Shown: positions 32,768 to 44,399 of the stretch, piece after piece | Layout: every line of letters starts with the position of its first letter | How positions within the stretch are numbered: position 1 is the first letter of the stretch | NCBI GenBank assembly: GCA_973895155.1 | Contig: OZ316897.1 | Span: 5,208,001 to 5,272,000 of the forward strand | Length of the DNA stretch: 64,000 bases | Source: Marsupella aquatica | Lineage: Eukaryota; Marchantiophyta | Direction of reading: 5' to 3' | Made by a program: the position numbers and the translations under genes | Notes under the pieces: model-generated | The model's database searches: none | Told to the model about the DNA's origin: nothing | What the model saw: the letters and a program-made list of their open reading frames with translations, nothing else

Positions 32768-32810
32768 TCTAAACCCTACATTGGGGTTTAGGGTTTAGGG
32801 TTTAGGGTTT
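32768..32810. repeat. interstitial TTTAGGG tract
   Basis: An AAACCCT unit followed by about four TTTAGGG units in the opposite sense, with the same ACATTGGGG centre as the tract at 32602. This is the plant telomere heptamer inside a transposon-rich interval. Confidence 0.8.
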
Positions 32811-32871
32811 CACTATCTTCTTTTGTATGCATGAAAAACATTCTGAAATTGTCTTGGGTTACATTGTGAAG

Positions 32872-34161
32872 CAACACCTGAGACACCAAAGTTCAGGCCC
32901 CTTCCGCAAGTATTGAAGTTACAACTGGATAATTGTGCCTTAGACAACAAGAACAGATATATGATGGCTTATTTGTCATTGTTGACGGCAAGGGAGGTGT
33001 TTGAAGAGGTTCATCTTAGTTTTATGGTGGTTGGGCATACTCATGAGGACGCTGACAATATGTTTGAGCATTTTTCAGAGTCTATGATGCATAATCCCAC
33101 ATACTCATTGCCTGAGTTAATGTCGTTGTTCATGAGAGCAAGGACACCCAATGCAGTCCCTCATTTTCTGCAGGAGGTCTTGGATTTCAAAAGCTACCTA
33201 GCTCCATTCATGTTGAAGGGCCATGAGGCATTGGTGGGGCATTTAAAACCCAGGTTGTTTAGGTTCTGTGTTTGTCATGATAGTATGCCATGCTTCCAAT
33301 ACAAAATGAAGTCAACTGATGAGGGATGGTTACCCACAAAAGGTATTGAAATGTGGTCATGGAAAGATGATAAAAGTCCTCACATCCCAATTGGGGTGCC
33401 CAAATGGCTACCAATGATGGAGCTAAAAATGCTTCCTAAAGTGCTAGCAGGGTTGAAGAAGCATGTGTCATTCTTTGAGTTCATTCTAAAGCAAACAAAG
33501 GAGGAAGAACCAAAGCGACGTTGGACAACTCTCATCGATTATTGGAATGACATTGTAGATACTCTACAGGGTGAGCAAGTGCAATATGAACCCGAAGGTG
33601 CACATAAATTGGAATATGGGTTTTGGCCTTTATCAATATGGAGAGAGCACGTTTCATCAGAATATTGAAATGTGGCATGTGAGTTGGAGGTGAGTGGATT
33701 ATGTGGGACCTACAAAAGATAAACCTCCTGAGAGTTTTAACCCTAGGGTTGATGACGTGAAAGGCTGTTATGTGTTGGTACGGCCAAACGACTCAGACCT
33801 GGATGTTTATCCCGTCCATATGAGGTTAATTGTTATAGATGTGATAGAAGGACCAGTGAATGAATAAAACCTTCTTACTCATGTATGTGGCGTTGAGTGG
33901 TTTAGACCATTTATGGCAAAGAAGCCACGTGGTCAATCAGACTGGCAACCACAAGAGCGATGGGCAGATTCTTGGGATAAGAAATGGGAACATGATCTAG
34001 TTCCAATATACAAGGAAGCTGAGACAATAGATGTTTCCTCTGTCTTGTGGTGTTTCAAAGCACGCAAAGGACTAGTGATAGGACTGGTTGGAATTCCAAT
34101 GACTATTGTTGCCAAGGCAAGAGACTATCTCTTGACATGCATAGCAAGTGAGAATTCCTAA
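32872..34161 (+). pseudogene. DUF7869-type transposase, C-terminal half
   Basis: Frame from about 32872 (ATG at 32913) shows LQLDNCALDNKNRYMMAYLS, then LSFMVVGHTHEDADNMFEHF. These two hallmark blocks carry the conserved D and H-T-H-E-D residues of the DUF7869 RNase H-like transposase domain found in many plant and protist elements. The first frame stops at 33668. The reading resumes one frame over (about 33703: PPESFNPRVDDVKGCYVLV) with a TAA near 33866, and ends at 34161 (GVEWFRPFMAKKPRGQSDW...). The catalytic first half is missing upstream, where 32341-32870 shows no matching domain. Confidence 0.75.
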
Positions 34162-34169
34162 ACAGTAAT

Positions 34170-36985
34170 GAAGCTGGTAGTTGAGCACACAGTTTAAAAG
34201 GCAGCCCAGAATAGTAGTGGCCAGAGAACTCAAGTTTAGACAAGTCTTATTGTCTAGGTTATTTAGTTGGTTAATTTATTTAAGATATAATATCAGTTAG
34301 TGGGGCCTTAGTTTGGTGATATGAAGGCATGATATTATTGACATTCAAATGAATGTCAAGTAGACATTGTAATATACAATAACCCTATTTATAAATAATA
34401 ATTATACACCTTCAAGTGAACACAACTTTCAATGATTTCTGATTTTATATGAAGTACGGTTCCATGTCTGATTGAGCCAAAGCAATAGAAACTAAGGGGG
34501 GTACTATTGCCATGATTGTGGTACTATGATTGTAGGTCACGCGCCCTGGTGCGTGTCTTTGTTGTATTCAATAGACCCTATAGTAATTAAATCTTAAATT
34601 GAGACAATGAATGACATTTTAATTAAGGATTTGTGCATGGATCAAGAGGTACTTGATGTCATTTAGTGATGCATTTTTATGAAGATCTTGCAACAAAGCA
34701 TTTGAGGTTTTTGAGTATCCCAACAAATGTTAAAGAGGTTGATCTTTCATTAACTAATAATATTTAGATAAAACTGGAATTATCCTTAAATTGGGGTTAA
34801 TGGGCAAGTTTTGAGGGCTTTGAAGCTTTTGTGTCAAGTTTTTCCCGTTTTGACATGTGGCAGCCTGGAAGGATTCAAAATCTTCATAAGGACAAGGCAT
34901 TTGTTTGTTGAGAGCTCGGATGTTAGAGAGTCTTTTGGGAGAACTGAAGGGCAACGGATTGTGTGTTTTGGGAAGGAGTGAAAGTTTGTTTTTGGAAGAA
35001 GAAAAATGGGGGGCAAGCAGAACATGGAAGGTAGATGTTGAGATGTGTGTGAGGAAGTTGGTAAGGACATGGAAGTGAGATCTCATGGATAGGACAGTGA
35101 TGAAGATTTTGAGAGAAAAATGATAGGAACTAATAATGCGCAGAGGTGAGTAAGAAGAATGAAGGTGGCGATGATTATGAAATAAAATGAAGTCTTGTGG
35201 AAGCTATGGCCCAAAGAATCAAGGAGTTAATCAAAGGAATGCCAACATTAGACTGATATGGAGACTTGGGTGTGGTAGACATAAGGGACAGCGGTGAAGC
35301 GTAGTAAAAAAGAGGTTTGAGTGGATTGTGTGGAAGGTGAATTGACAAATTCAGCTGAAGGTGAAGAAGCTGCCAATTGCGGAAAAGGTTCATGGAATCA
35401 CAAAATTAAGAGTGGTAGTATATGCTCAGGGCACGGCTGTGCATGTGCATGATCAGCCAAGGGTCAAAGAGTTGCAATGTAGAGATGAAAAAGAAGGCTG
35501 TGGAGTGAGCATGTTCTAGATTTGATCATAGTGATAATTGGGCATAACGGCTGAAAGCAAAGTGAACAAAAATGGAAGACACGGCAAGATTGGAAATGAG
35601 AGCATTGTGAAGAAGATTGGTATAGAGAATGGCAGACCAAGATGAAGAGACAACAAAGGGACAATAAAATCTGCTGTAGACGGAACATTGTGGAGTGCTT
35701 AAAGTGTTTGGATGAAGATGGAGGAAATCTAGTGCTGATCGAGAAAGAACAAGAGCGCGCACAGTGACAGAGGCTATGGAGGTATTGATGTGGAGAAGAA
35801 ATAGCATAGTGAAGAAGAGTTGAACAAAGCGCAAAGCTTAAGGCGCAATTTAAGTCAACAGATTATGAAGTCTGTCCAGACCAGCACGTCCATATCATAA
35901 GACCGAACGAAAAGAGTTGAATCTGTCCAAGAATTGAATTGTTGCGGTCTTGAAGAAAGCTATGAGAATTGTGTGGAGATCCACGCTAGGTTCAGATGTG
36001 AGACAGAGTTGCGATTCAAAGACAAGAAGCCATGGCACACATGAAACAATAGGAAGGAAGAAAAACTTGATTTTCTTAATAAAACAATTGGATATACAGC
36101 TTCTTTTTAAAACTTTGGGATATGTAGAAATGAATTGAAAGGTGTTGGCTATGATGAAACAGATGACAAAGATAAGATTTAGAGTAAGTTTGGAAACCCA
36201 AGAGAATCTTAAACTAAAGAGCAAACACTGACCGTGAATAGTAATGGAATGATTTACTTGCAGTTGGAAAAAGGGCTTTAACTTATTTACCTTGGACCTA
36301 GAGGGGAGATGGACTTATTTATGGATTTAATTAAGAGGTTCCAATTGGAAGTGTGGATTACTTGTACCTCTTTGCAGTTAGTGTTTTGAAGCTTGATCTA
36401 GTAGGGTAAGTGAAGTAGAAAAGTTATTTTCTTTTGATGAGTGAAACCCAATGATCGGGACAATATTCAAGGTAGGAATTTTCCGTTGCCAAGATTATGT
36501 TTGACCAAGAGGAGACTAGAGGAAGGAAGGTTGTTTAAGTGGATTTAGGAATGATGGGATTTGAAGTTTCTAGTCAAAGTTTTTTTTCTGTTGAGGGATT
36601 GGCAAATAGTGCCTAAGAAGAAGAAATGCAAAAAGAGAAAAAGAGAAGTGAGGAGGAGAGGGAAGCTCAACGTCGGATGAGATTTTGCAGCAACAACCAA
36701 GGCAAGACGATTGACGACTGAACGTGACCTGATGACCTGACCTGAACCAAAATTGAGACCCTAGTTGAGGAAAGGCCAACAAAAGACCTGCTTAATGACC
36801 TTCAAAAGAAAAGTTGTAAACCCCAAAACCCAAAAAGGTTTACTATAAATAAAGAGTATTTGAAATCTTGATTGCGACAATTCAATTTTTGAAAAGAATG
36901 CCTTTTTTTCTTAAAGAAACATGTTAGAATCAAGGACTATAGGTGTTTTTGATAAGAAATGGGGAGTTAATTAAAATTGAAGTAG
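34170..36985. other. AT-rich stretch without recognised gene
   Basis: 2.8 kb with only Cys/Ser/Leu-rich chance frames, mainly on the minus strand. I note an inverted TTGACATTCAAATGAATGTCAA (about 34339) and a purine-rich AACTAAGGGGGG at about 34491 that could be an old polypurine tract. No gene supported. Confidence 0.5.
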
Positions 36986-36989
36986 ACAT

Positions 36990-37862
36990 CGCACTAGGTT
37001 GGGTTAATGTTGAGGACTACGATGAGGATTGCATTGACCATGGAGAGAGGGCCAATATTGGGTGTACAAACGTTAGGAGGATTTCATTGGAGATTTCCAT
37101 CGATTAATTATGGAAATCCGGAAGATCAGATCAGCCTGGAGTCTCCACCATGTGATATAGCACCACGGGAGTTTGACAAGATGAAGGATGCCAAGGCAGA
37201 GCTCTAGGAAAAGCTCAGAGAATTGGGGAGCCAAAATAAGGTGCAAGAAGAGAGACTACCAGGAGGACATTGGTCGGAGGAAATAAGATAGCTTAGCGAG
37301 AGACAGTTTGAGCCTTTCATAGACTTTGATTGGCTTAGGGAAGAAGCTTGGGAGAGGAGACCTTGTTGGTAGATGCCAGTATCCCCCAAAAGGTCTAACA
37401 TACACACTCAACAGAGCTAGGGAGTATGGAGAATGTGCAGACTCCTAGCTTTGGGAATTTTTGGCAACAAGTTAGAGTCCGGACCCTTTATCAGAAGGGG
37501 ATAGCTGACCGGACTAGACTAGAAGAAGCAATGACTTTGGACGTTTGAAGAAGGAAGAATTGATCGTTTGGCTAAGGAGCATGGAAGCCAAAGCCACCAA
37601 AGGAAAAGAGACCCAACAGGCTCAAGACAAACTTCTGATTAAGCAATTAGTAGGAGTTAGGGGTTGTCGCTCAACAGCTTGAAGGTTGCAAAGCAGACAA
37701 TCAACGGATCAAGGAGAAGTTGTTGATTAAGCAGTAGGAGTTAGGGGTCGCCACTCAATAGCTTGAAGGTTGCAAAGCAGACAATCAGATCCAAGGAGAA
37801 GCTGACTAGAGTACAGGTGGAGTTGTCTGATGCAAAAGCAAAAATCCAGGGTTTTTCATCAG
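36990..37862 (+). pseudogene. A-family ORF relic (A6)
   Basis: Readings SLESPPCDIAPREFDKMKD, RLPGGHWSEEIR, LREEAWERRPCW and LALGIFGNKLESGPF line up in order with the A ORF segment upstream of and into the coiled coil (SPESPPPDVAPPSFDGIK, LPGGDWPEDIRRLAEK, AWEQRPRW, LALGIFGEELEVGPF). Several stops and frame changes. A 100-bp internal tandem duplication (TTAAGCAATTAGTAGGAGTTAGGGG, about 37638 and 37725) is present. It ends where B begins at 37863. Confidence 0.65.
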
Positions 37863-38039
37863 TGTCGCGCCCATAACCCGGGCCTTAAATCCGAGTTAGT
37901 TCCCTGGGCGACCACAACCACCAGTAGGGGTGAGGGTTTGGGCAAGGAGGTGTGTCACCTAATTAGCCCTAAGTTGGGCTAAGTCGATATACTTACCGGT
38001 ATAATACTCACGCAACTCGCACTGGTCATAGGTATATTT

Positions 38040-40366
38040 AATTTTAATTTTATTTCTTTTTTTCCACAAAAAACCCGCAAAACCCTACGGGAAAGGGGGC
38101 CAAAAAGGCAACAAAGACGCCGAGAAAGGGCAGGCCAGAGCCAGAGCTAGAAGAAGGAACACTACAAGGCCGCTAAAGAGCACAATACTTCTATTGCAAT
38201 CATGACGGGTCCTGACAGAAATTTGTCCATACATCTAAGGCACCCGTGACAGGTCCTAGCATTAGCATTTCAAGTCTATGGAGAGCCTAGAAAATCAATA
38301 GCGAACAAGAGCAACAACTCAACCCCTGGCAGCCCAACCAGGGAAAAGACCAAAGCAGGGGAGAGTGACCCTGTCAAAGAGTGGACAAGGCGTAAATCCA
38401 TGGCATTAGTTTGAGAGAGATAGTGTGAACCGTGCCTCCAGCCTCGAAATCCAGTTCAAACGTTCTATGACAGTTTCCTCCTTGGTCGGCAGCAGCCGTG
38501 TGCGCCCGTTGTAGGGGCCAGAGTCCTCACACAGTCCATGTATTTGGTCAATCATTTCTGAAAGGATCTTTAGCAAATCAAATTTCCTACTTCTACCATT
38601 GTTAAATACACTCTCATTCCTGGCAAGCCAAATATGCCATAGTACTTGATAAACCATGAAGACTATCAAGGATCGAGCAAGACTGCATCCAGCAAAAGCC
38701 TCCATCACAGCTTTCAGCTCCCTGGCAGGCCAAGTGATCAGATCAAGGAACGTTCCGGCAACAAGTGCCCAGCCTTTTCTTGCAAGCTTGCAAGTGAAGA
38801 AAATGTGAGGAATGGTCTCAGGAACGTTACCTAGGGCACAAGCCACATGTACCATCTGACTTACCCATCTTCAGTGCCCGGACATTGGTGAAGAGCCCTT
38901 GTGCAATCACGTGCCATATAAATGTATGAAACTTTGTGGGGAGATCTGACATCCACAGTGAGTTCCAGAGCTTGCTCCACTCTAGATCCGAGAGTTGGAG
39001 AGACCAGATCCGGTTGAGCCTGGTAGAATCACTACCTTTGGTACTCAGTAATTGATATACTCTAGCATTGGGTATGGAAAAGTGCCTCATCCTCTCCTTC
39101 TTGTTGGCCCAGACCCAACATGCTGCAAAAGATCCGACCCCCTTTTCCCTTGTATATTGTTTAATTTTTCTCACAAAGGATAAGCAGAGTGCCTCCACCT
39201 CCTAATCCAAGCCCCTCATCTTATTAAGCTTCTAGCATGCATACTCAGAAGGGTTGCATCCCCACCCCCTAAGATCCGAGATCTTGCGTAGTCCCATCCG
39301 TCCACAGATCCGGACCAATTGTCCTTTCTTGTCTTCTGGTAGGTCCTAAAATCCTTCCAGGATGCTCCACCAATCGGCCACAGCACCTCCAGTTGGTGAA
39401 AAAAGCAAGTGTGAACGTAGAGCCTCCCATGCTTTCCAGAGATTTCCAGTGTAACTCAATCCGCTGAAGGATCGAGGATAGCAGAGTAAGAGTCTGTCAG
39501 AAAATGAGTAGCCATTCCTCCTGATTGTCTTCTGATTGCGCCATTTTGCCATTTTCAGATTTGCGTAATATAGTTGAGCCCATTCTGTGGTCGGGTTGTC
39601 TAGTGCCTTATAGAACCATTGTACTAGGAGTGTGTCTGAGTGGCACCTAAACTCCTTGAAGCCCAACCCTTCATGCATCCACTTTGGGGCGTGCTAAGGT
39701 CTTCCACGCAGCCAATGGCACCTTTCTCCCGCCTTCTGCATTATAGCCCCAGAGAAAATCTCTACAGAGAGCCACCATCTTCTTAGCCAAACCATTTGAC
39801 AAATGTAAGAACATAATGTGATCGGGCATGTGATAAATGGGTACTGCTTGGAGAACATGCTTCACTAGAATAGTACGATCGGTGAAGGATAAGAACCGAG
39901 TGGCCCACGTAGAGAGCCTGGATTCTATTTGGTCAAGGCAGAACGTATGAAGCCGGGAGGCCTGTATCCCCCAGCCCAATGGAGCACCCAGATGGTCAAC
40001 GTCTCCGATATTTGAAGGCCTCTCAAGGCGCCATGTGCAATTTCTACGTCTAAAAAATCCATGAATGGCTGAGTCGATAGTACAAACAGTAAGGGCAAAA
40101 GCAGGCAGCCCTGACGGACTCCCCTCAGCATTCTGATTTCCTTAGAGAAGAGCCCATTAATGTGGATCTTGGAGCTGGCCCGGTAACCAATGAACGGACC
40201 AGCATGATGTAGTGGCTCCCCAAGCCCAATAGGTGCATAGCTTCCCAAATGTATGAGTGATTGACTTGATCAAAAGCTTTCTCAAAGTCGAGCTTGAGGA
40301 ACAGTGATTCTTGCCTCTTTATACTTACCGAGTCCACTATAAGCCAGGCCGTGGAAATGTTCTCGA
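38040..40366 (-). mobile_element. LINE, 5' truncated, with 16-bp target duplication
   Basis: The flanking repeats GGTCATAGGTATATTT at 38024-38039 and 40367-40382 are identical. The 3' end of the minus-strand element carries an A-rich tail, seen on the plus strand as ATTTTAATTTTATTTC plus a T-run at 38040-38065. Insertion is in the B 3' region exactly at the conserved CATAGGTAT motif. The 5' end begins inside RT, the usual outcome of target-primed reverse transcription. Confidence 0.93.
38406..40366 (-). pseudogene. LINE ORF2 fragment: RT and C-terminal zinc domain
   Basis: RT starts at AWLIVDSV and shows LFLKLDFEKAFDQVNHSYIW and MLRGVRQGCLL, the early LINE RT motifs. Near 40000 the reading jumps from GLQISET to HLGAPLGWGIQ, so the FADD catalytic box and following segment are deleted. 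Downstream parts are the thumb (RFLSFTDRTILVKHVLQAVPIYHM), GLGFKEFRCHSDTLL, and a zf-RVT region (WNSLWMSDLPTKFHTFIWHV, CGLCP, ETIPHIFFTCKLARKGW, LWHIWLARNESVFNN). At least four frame breaks or stops occur. No endonuclease domain remains. Confidence 0.9.
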
Positions 40367-40384
40367 GGTCATAGGTATATTTGT

Positions 40385-40451
40385 TTTCCACCGCTGGAAT
40401 ATTCCCATAATTAGTGACTCGGACTAACTCCCGGCTTGGGGTTTTCAAGCC
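40385..40451. repeat. B copy of the paired hairpins
   Basis: A degenerate first hairpin (TTCCACCGCTGGAA, about 40386-40399) and a second, GGCTTGGGGTTTTCAAGCC, at 40433-40451. They keep the spacing and order seen in A and B'. Confidence 0.65.
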
Positions 40452-40982
40452 ATCGACGTGACTTAGAACCTTGCGACATGCAATTTGTGGAAATTCCTAC
40501 CATTGGTCCACACCCGGTACGTCCCTTCAAATGGCGCCTTTGCCCAGACAAAGCATACACACAACACCAGTTACTCGCGATAGAATCAGAGGGAAAAGAC
40601 TACATTTACTCAGCAAAGAATTGATTTACATAGTTGACTCAACTTCTAAGGGGTCAGCAGGCCTAACGGCAATTGATGCCCAGTCTCTATGAGGCCCCGC
40701 CCCGCGCTTGCCCAACAAGCTTGACTCCGGCTCTCACTCCTTAGTGCACTCTGACCCTGCTCAGGCCGGGACTCCCCGTGCCTTGCCCTTTCTTGTGCTA
40801 AGATAAACTAAGTCTTCTCCCTCGCCACAACGGAAGGGGAAGCCTAAATACTACGCTCGCCGAAAGGAACCGGGAGATACTGCCTTCCGGGGTAATGCCT
40901 ACTGACTAACTACCTTCTGACTAGAAGGCCGCATTTCCCCTGACTGGTTGACCGTCAGTGGCGGGGGCGCTGACCGGGGTGT

Positions 40983-41050
40983 CAGTAGCTAAGTCTACTG
41001 ACCGCAGTAGCTAAGTCTACTGACCGCAGTAGCTAAGTCTACTGACCGCA
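40983..41050. repeat. 22-bp tandem repeat
   Basis: Three near-perfect units of CAGTAGCTAAGTCTACTGACCG in the B 3' region. Each contains an AGTAGCT/AGTCTACT inverted motif. Confidence 0.9.
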
Positions 41051-41235
41051 ATTCTAGTCCGTTGATGGACTCCATCCTACGTCGGATGATCCTAACTGAT
41101 CCTGTCCTACTCCTTCCTACTGCACCGCTAATTGGTGCCTAATGACAACTATTCTATCCTTAAGCCTAATCAAAAAGATGCGTCTGACCCAACTGCCTCG
41201 CGCGGCGCCTGCTTGCTGTCTCCACTAACCACCCC

Positions 41236-43965
41236 TTACGTGCGTGCTGCCATTGGTCCAGGGTTTGACCTTTTCTCAAAATGAGACCTCGAGCCACCTT
41301 GATCAGAGCTGGATCCAGGTCCGTTCCACTGACTTACGAGCAGGGTAACGCGCTCTTGCAAGGCCTTGTTATCTTGTACCGCTTCCTCTGCCTTGTTTGC
41401 GGCTTTATCGGCCTCGGTCTGGAGCCATGCTACCTCTTGGCTAAGCTGGCCAATGGAGTCACAATGGGTTTGGTTCTGTGCCAGCAATTTGTCTTGCTTG
41501 GCGGAGACACTAGCCACCTGATGTGCTGCCTACAGGAATTGTTTGTTGAGGTTGGTCAGGCTGGTAACCCAAGCCGAGGACTCTGAGTGTAGCTGAAGCA
41601 CCATGTTGTCCAGCTTCTTAAGATCCGCTTGAGCCGTGAGCAACTCTTGGCTTAGTCCATCCCGTTGTTTGATGATGCAGACTAACTCTTCACGGCGGGT
41701 GGTGGCCTCCTCCTCGAGGGTGTTCTACTAGCATCTGGAGTTGCCCGATCTCGTTCCCCATTGCCATGAGTCTTCCTCTAAGCGGTTTACAATTCAAGGT
41801 TGGTGCTCTAACATGAAGAAGGTTGGCTGGAAGTACTGTGTGACTTGTTGCCCGATGTACGTCGTCAGCTCCCCCAATAGGTCCTGGCTAAATTTATGGA
41901 CCAGGTCGTGGGCTACGGTACCCGGGACTACCTGGTGACTCCATTCTCTTGGGCAGGGGTGCCTCGGGCGGGGCAATGACTTCCTCCGTAGTCCGTAATG
42001 GGGAGGGAATGGTTTCTTCCGGCAGCAGAGGAATGGGAGGTGGTTCTGTTGGGGGTAGCAGGGGCTCGACAGGGGGAGGCATAGTCCGCTCGATTGGAGC
42101 CACGGTCTCGGGGTTTACCCGAGGTGGTGTAGTCCGCTCGATCGGAGCCGCAGTTTCTTTGGACTCGGGGGCAATGCTAGTTGGGGCCAAGGTGGCCATA
42201 TTCTTTCCCCTGGCCTCCTGCCATGCCTTGTACCAGGCTAGGATGATGGCAATGTGACTTCCTAGGTAGGTCCTTCCCCCGATAGACATACCTGCTTGAG
42301 CCCGCTTAAGCTCCCCCAAGAACCTACGGCAAAAGAATTGGGCCCAATTCCGCCGTTTGTATAGTTCCACCTGTACAATTGTATAGGGGGAGATCTCAGA
42401 TCGTGGCTCGATCATGTGTAAGGTAGTCTGTATGAAGTTAAGTCACTCCATGCAGACTACGCTGGTGCATGACCCCTGCTTGTACCCGTTGTCATCTTAC
42501 CCTCGGGTTTGAAGTGTCAAGGCATATACTCCTTATCCTAAATTTGGAGTTCAACTAACACGGGCCCGGTTGGCAGACAAGATATGTGCCAACCGATACT
42601 CCGTAAGTGATAGGGTCTGCCCTGAAACCTTGGTGGCCGCCGCATCAATGTCAAAGTTGGAGATGAACTCATAAACCTCCTTTGGCCCGGCTGCGCTAGG
42701 CCTCCATAGCAAGTGAACGAATTTCTCCAACTGGCGCTCCTTAAGGTAGCCCGCGTGGTCTGGTTTCTTGATGGCGGTCTAGACTACTTTGGGGACGTGG
42801 ATTACCTGCAACATGTCCAGCCGTAAGTGGTCGGAGGGCCGTCGGGATTGGTTGCTGGGCCGTGGGTTGGCCGGGGCGGGAACGGGGACGGGGGCGATGT
42901 TAGTCCGCGCGGTTGGTTCTGGACCCGGCGTATTCCTTGCCCGCTTATGGGAGTGTTGCTCCAGTTGCGGACTAACTCGTCCATCGGAACCTGAGGAGCA
43001 CTTGGTGTTATTCACCGGACGAACCTGGGTTTGGTTTGGCGGTATGCCGGTAGTCGTAGGCCGAGAGGTCGGGGGTGCCGTCGGAGTAGCCATATCCCAA
43101 TCGGGGTATTTACAAATGACAGGAAACAGCAAACAATAACAGCAAACAAAAACTGGTAATAGGAAAATGGGTGGTAATTTCTTTTGAAATTTTTTTGAAA
43201 TTTTTTTTTTTAAATTTTTTTTGAGAAAAGAACGTTTTTTTTTACAATTTTTGAATTTTTTTTGCTAGCGCCCAAAGCTAGCCAAAAAATGTTGTAATTT
43301 AAATTATTTTTGGAAAATATGCCCTTTTAGAAAATATTTTGACATGGTTATTTTTCTTGGTAATAGGAAATTTTTTGCTAGTACCAGTAAACCTGTTTCC
43401 TGTTTACTGTCATGCGTGCCATACCCTCCAAATCGAAGGTGTTGGAGCTTTCCCCGAGAAACGTTAGATTACACGCCACTTCCCGTTGTCTACTGATGTC
43501 TTCTTCGCACTTCTCGGCTGCAATCTGCTGGTTGATGTAACCCAGAATCTTGTCTAACTCCGCTTGAGTCAGCCTCTGGCTGCCCTTCAGCCTAAAGAAC
43601 TTTGTGGGGACTTCAAGAATTGCCTCTACTACCGATCTAAGTCCCTCCTTGCTGATATATAGCTCGGTGATGTAGTCCTGCAGCTCATTGTAGCTAGAAT
43701 CCCTGGTGATGGTTGTCTTCTCACAGCTAACCTGTGCTACCTTGGCCACCAGCTTCGCGTATCTTCGTTCGTAGGCGGCTTTCTCGAGGCAAGAGTACCA
43801 GTAAGTCTTGGAGAACTTAGCACCTACCTCGCCAAACAAGGTCCAAAATCCCAAAGTTGTAAGGGTCATACTAACCTTTGTAGTCTGGTTTGTCAAGTCT
43901 GTGTCCTCGCCCGGCAGTTTTGCTCGTTGGTGGAGGCCTTCCTCACCCTGACTAAATCTTGCCAC
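41236..43965 (-). pseudogene. B gag-like ORF, homologous to the A ORF
   Basis: The order matches A. The N-terminal helical part (LGFWTLFGEVGAKFSKTYW; LGESSNTF) parallels FWGCLFERAAEYIKTYE and LGETSTA of A. The globular part (LKERQLEKFVHLLWRPS, EVYEFISNFDID, LSLTEYRLAHILSANRA) parallels FVGSWEPETN and YLTPKVIAEVFGLP. The block IVQVELYKRRNWAQFFCRR with GGRTYLGSHIAIILAWYKA parallels AQVYLAERPDPSRDYN and SVSRLGYHMPLLCRYA. A Pro-rich repeat (APIERTTPPRVNPETVAPIE) and a coiled coil (41517-41236) follow. Stops near 42779 and 42568 and a frame change near 41890 break it, and MITE copy 3 splits it. Function is unknown. Confidence 0.65.
43104..43426. mobile_element. Mutator-type MITE copy 3, inside the B ORF
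   Basis: Target duplication TCCCAATCG (43095-43103) versus TCCAAATCG (43427-43435), 8 of 9 matching. Ends GGGTATTTAC...CAGGAAACAG and CTGTTTACTGTCATGC...ATACCC, with the core GCTAGCGCCCAAAGCTAGCC. The host reading frame is continuous across the insertion if the MITE and one duplication copy are disregarded, so the insertion hit an open B ORF. Confidence 0.92.
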
Positions 43966-44399
43966 AATCCGCTCTTAACTTTTGATAATTTTCCGTAAAA
44001 GTTAGCTCAATCCGAGCAAAATTGCAAGAGTGAGTGGCAGCGTCCGCAAATTTTGAAAAGTATGAATGAGCAAATGGGCCGCGGCACCATCGACTCAGCT
44101 CTTATGGAGGTGCCAGGTCGTCAATAATGGCTCAAAGTTGGGTGTCTCGGTCCAAGCGTGATCTCCTAACGGATTTTTACTCCGCTACCGCCACCATACC
44201 TCGGCAGATCGTAATAACTTCCTTCCCTTAATTTGTAATCATTCAGTCAACTAACCTACTCCTAATCTATTCATAATGGCAAAGCCGGCTATTTGTACTA
44301 CTCTACGCTACGGCTACGGTCCTAATGACCGTATAAGTCCTAATCTAGGACTTGCGTCCTGTTTAGTGACACGTTACCCATGTCACAATCAGCAGGTTG

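Larger units (their letters stand above)
37863..44000 (-). mobile_element. element B, a diverged relative of A, with nested insertions
   Basis: Minus-strand element. The 3' end is TGTCGCGCC at 37863 (compare TGTGGTGCG for A and TGTCACGCG for B'). The 3' region spans 37863-41235 and contains a LINE; the ORF spans 41236-43965 and contains a MITE. The 5' end beyond 43965 was not identified. The order ORF, 3' region, hairpins is the same as in A. Confidence 0.6.

Noticed and set aside
35464-36224. Several Cys/Phe/Leu-rich minus-strand ORFs that look like membrane proteins
   Set aside because: Overlapping frames in AT-rich, purine-biased DNA; composition alone explains the apparent hydrophobicity.
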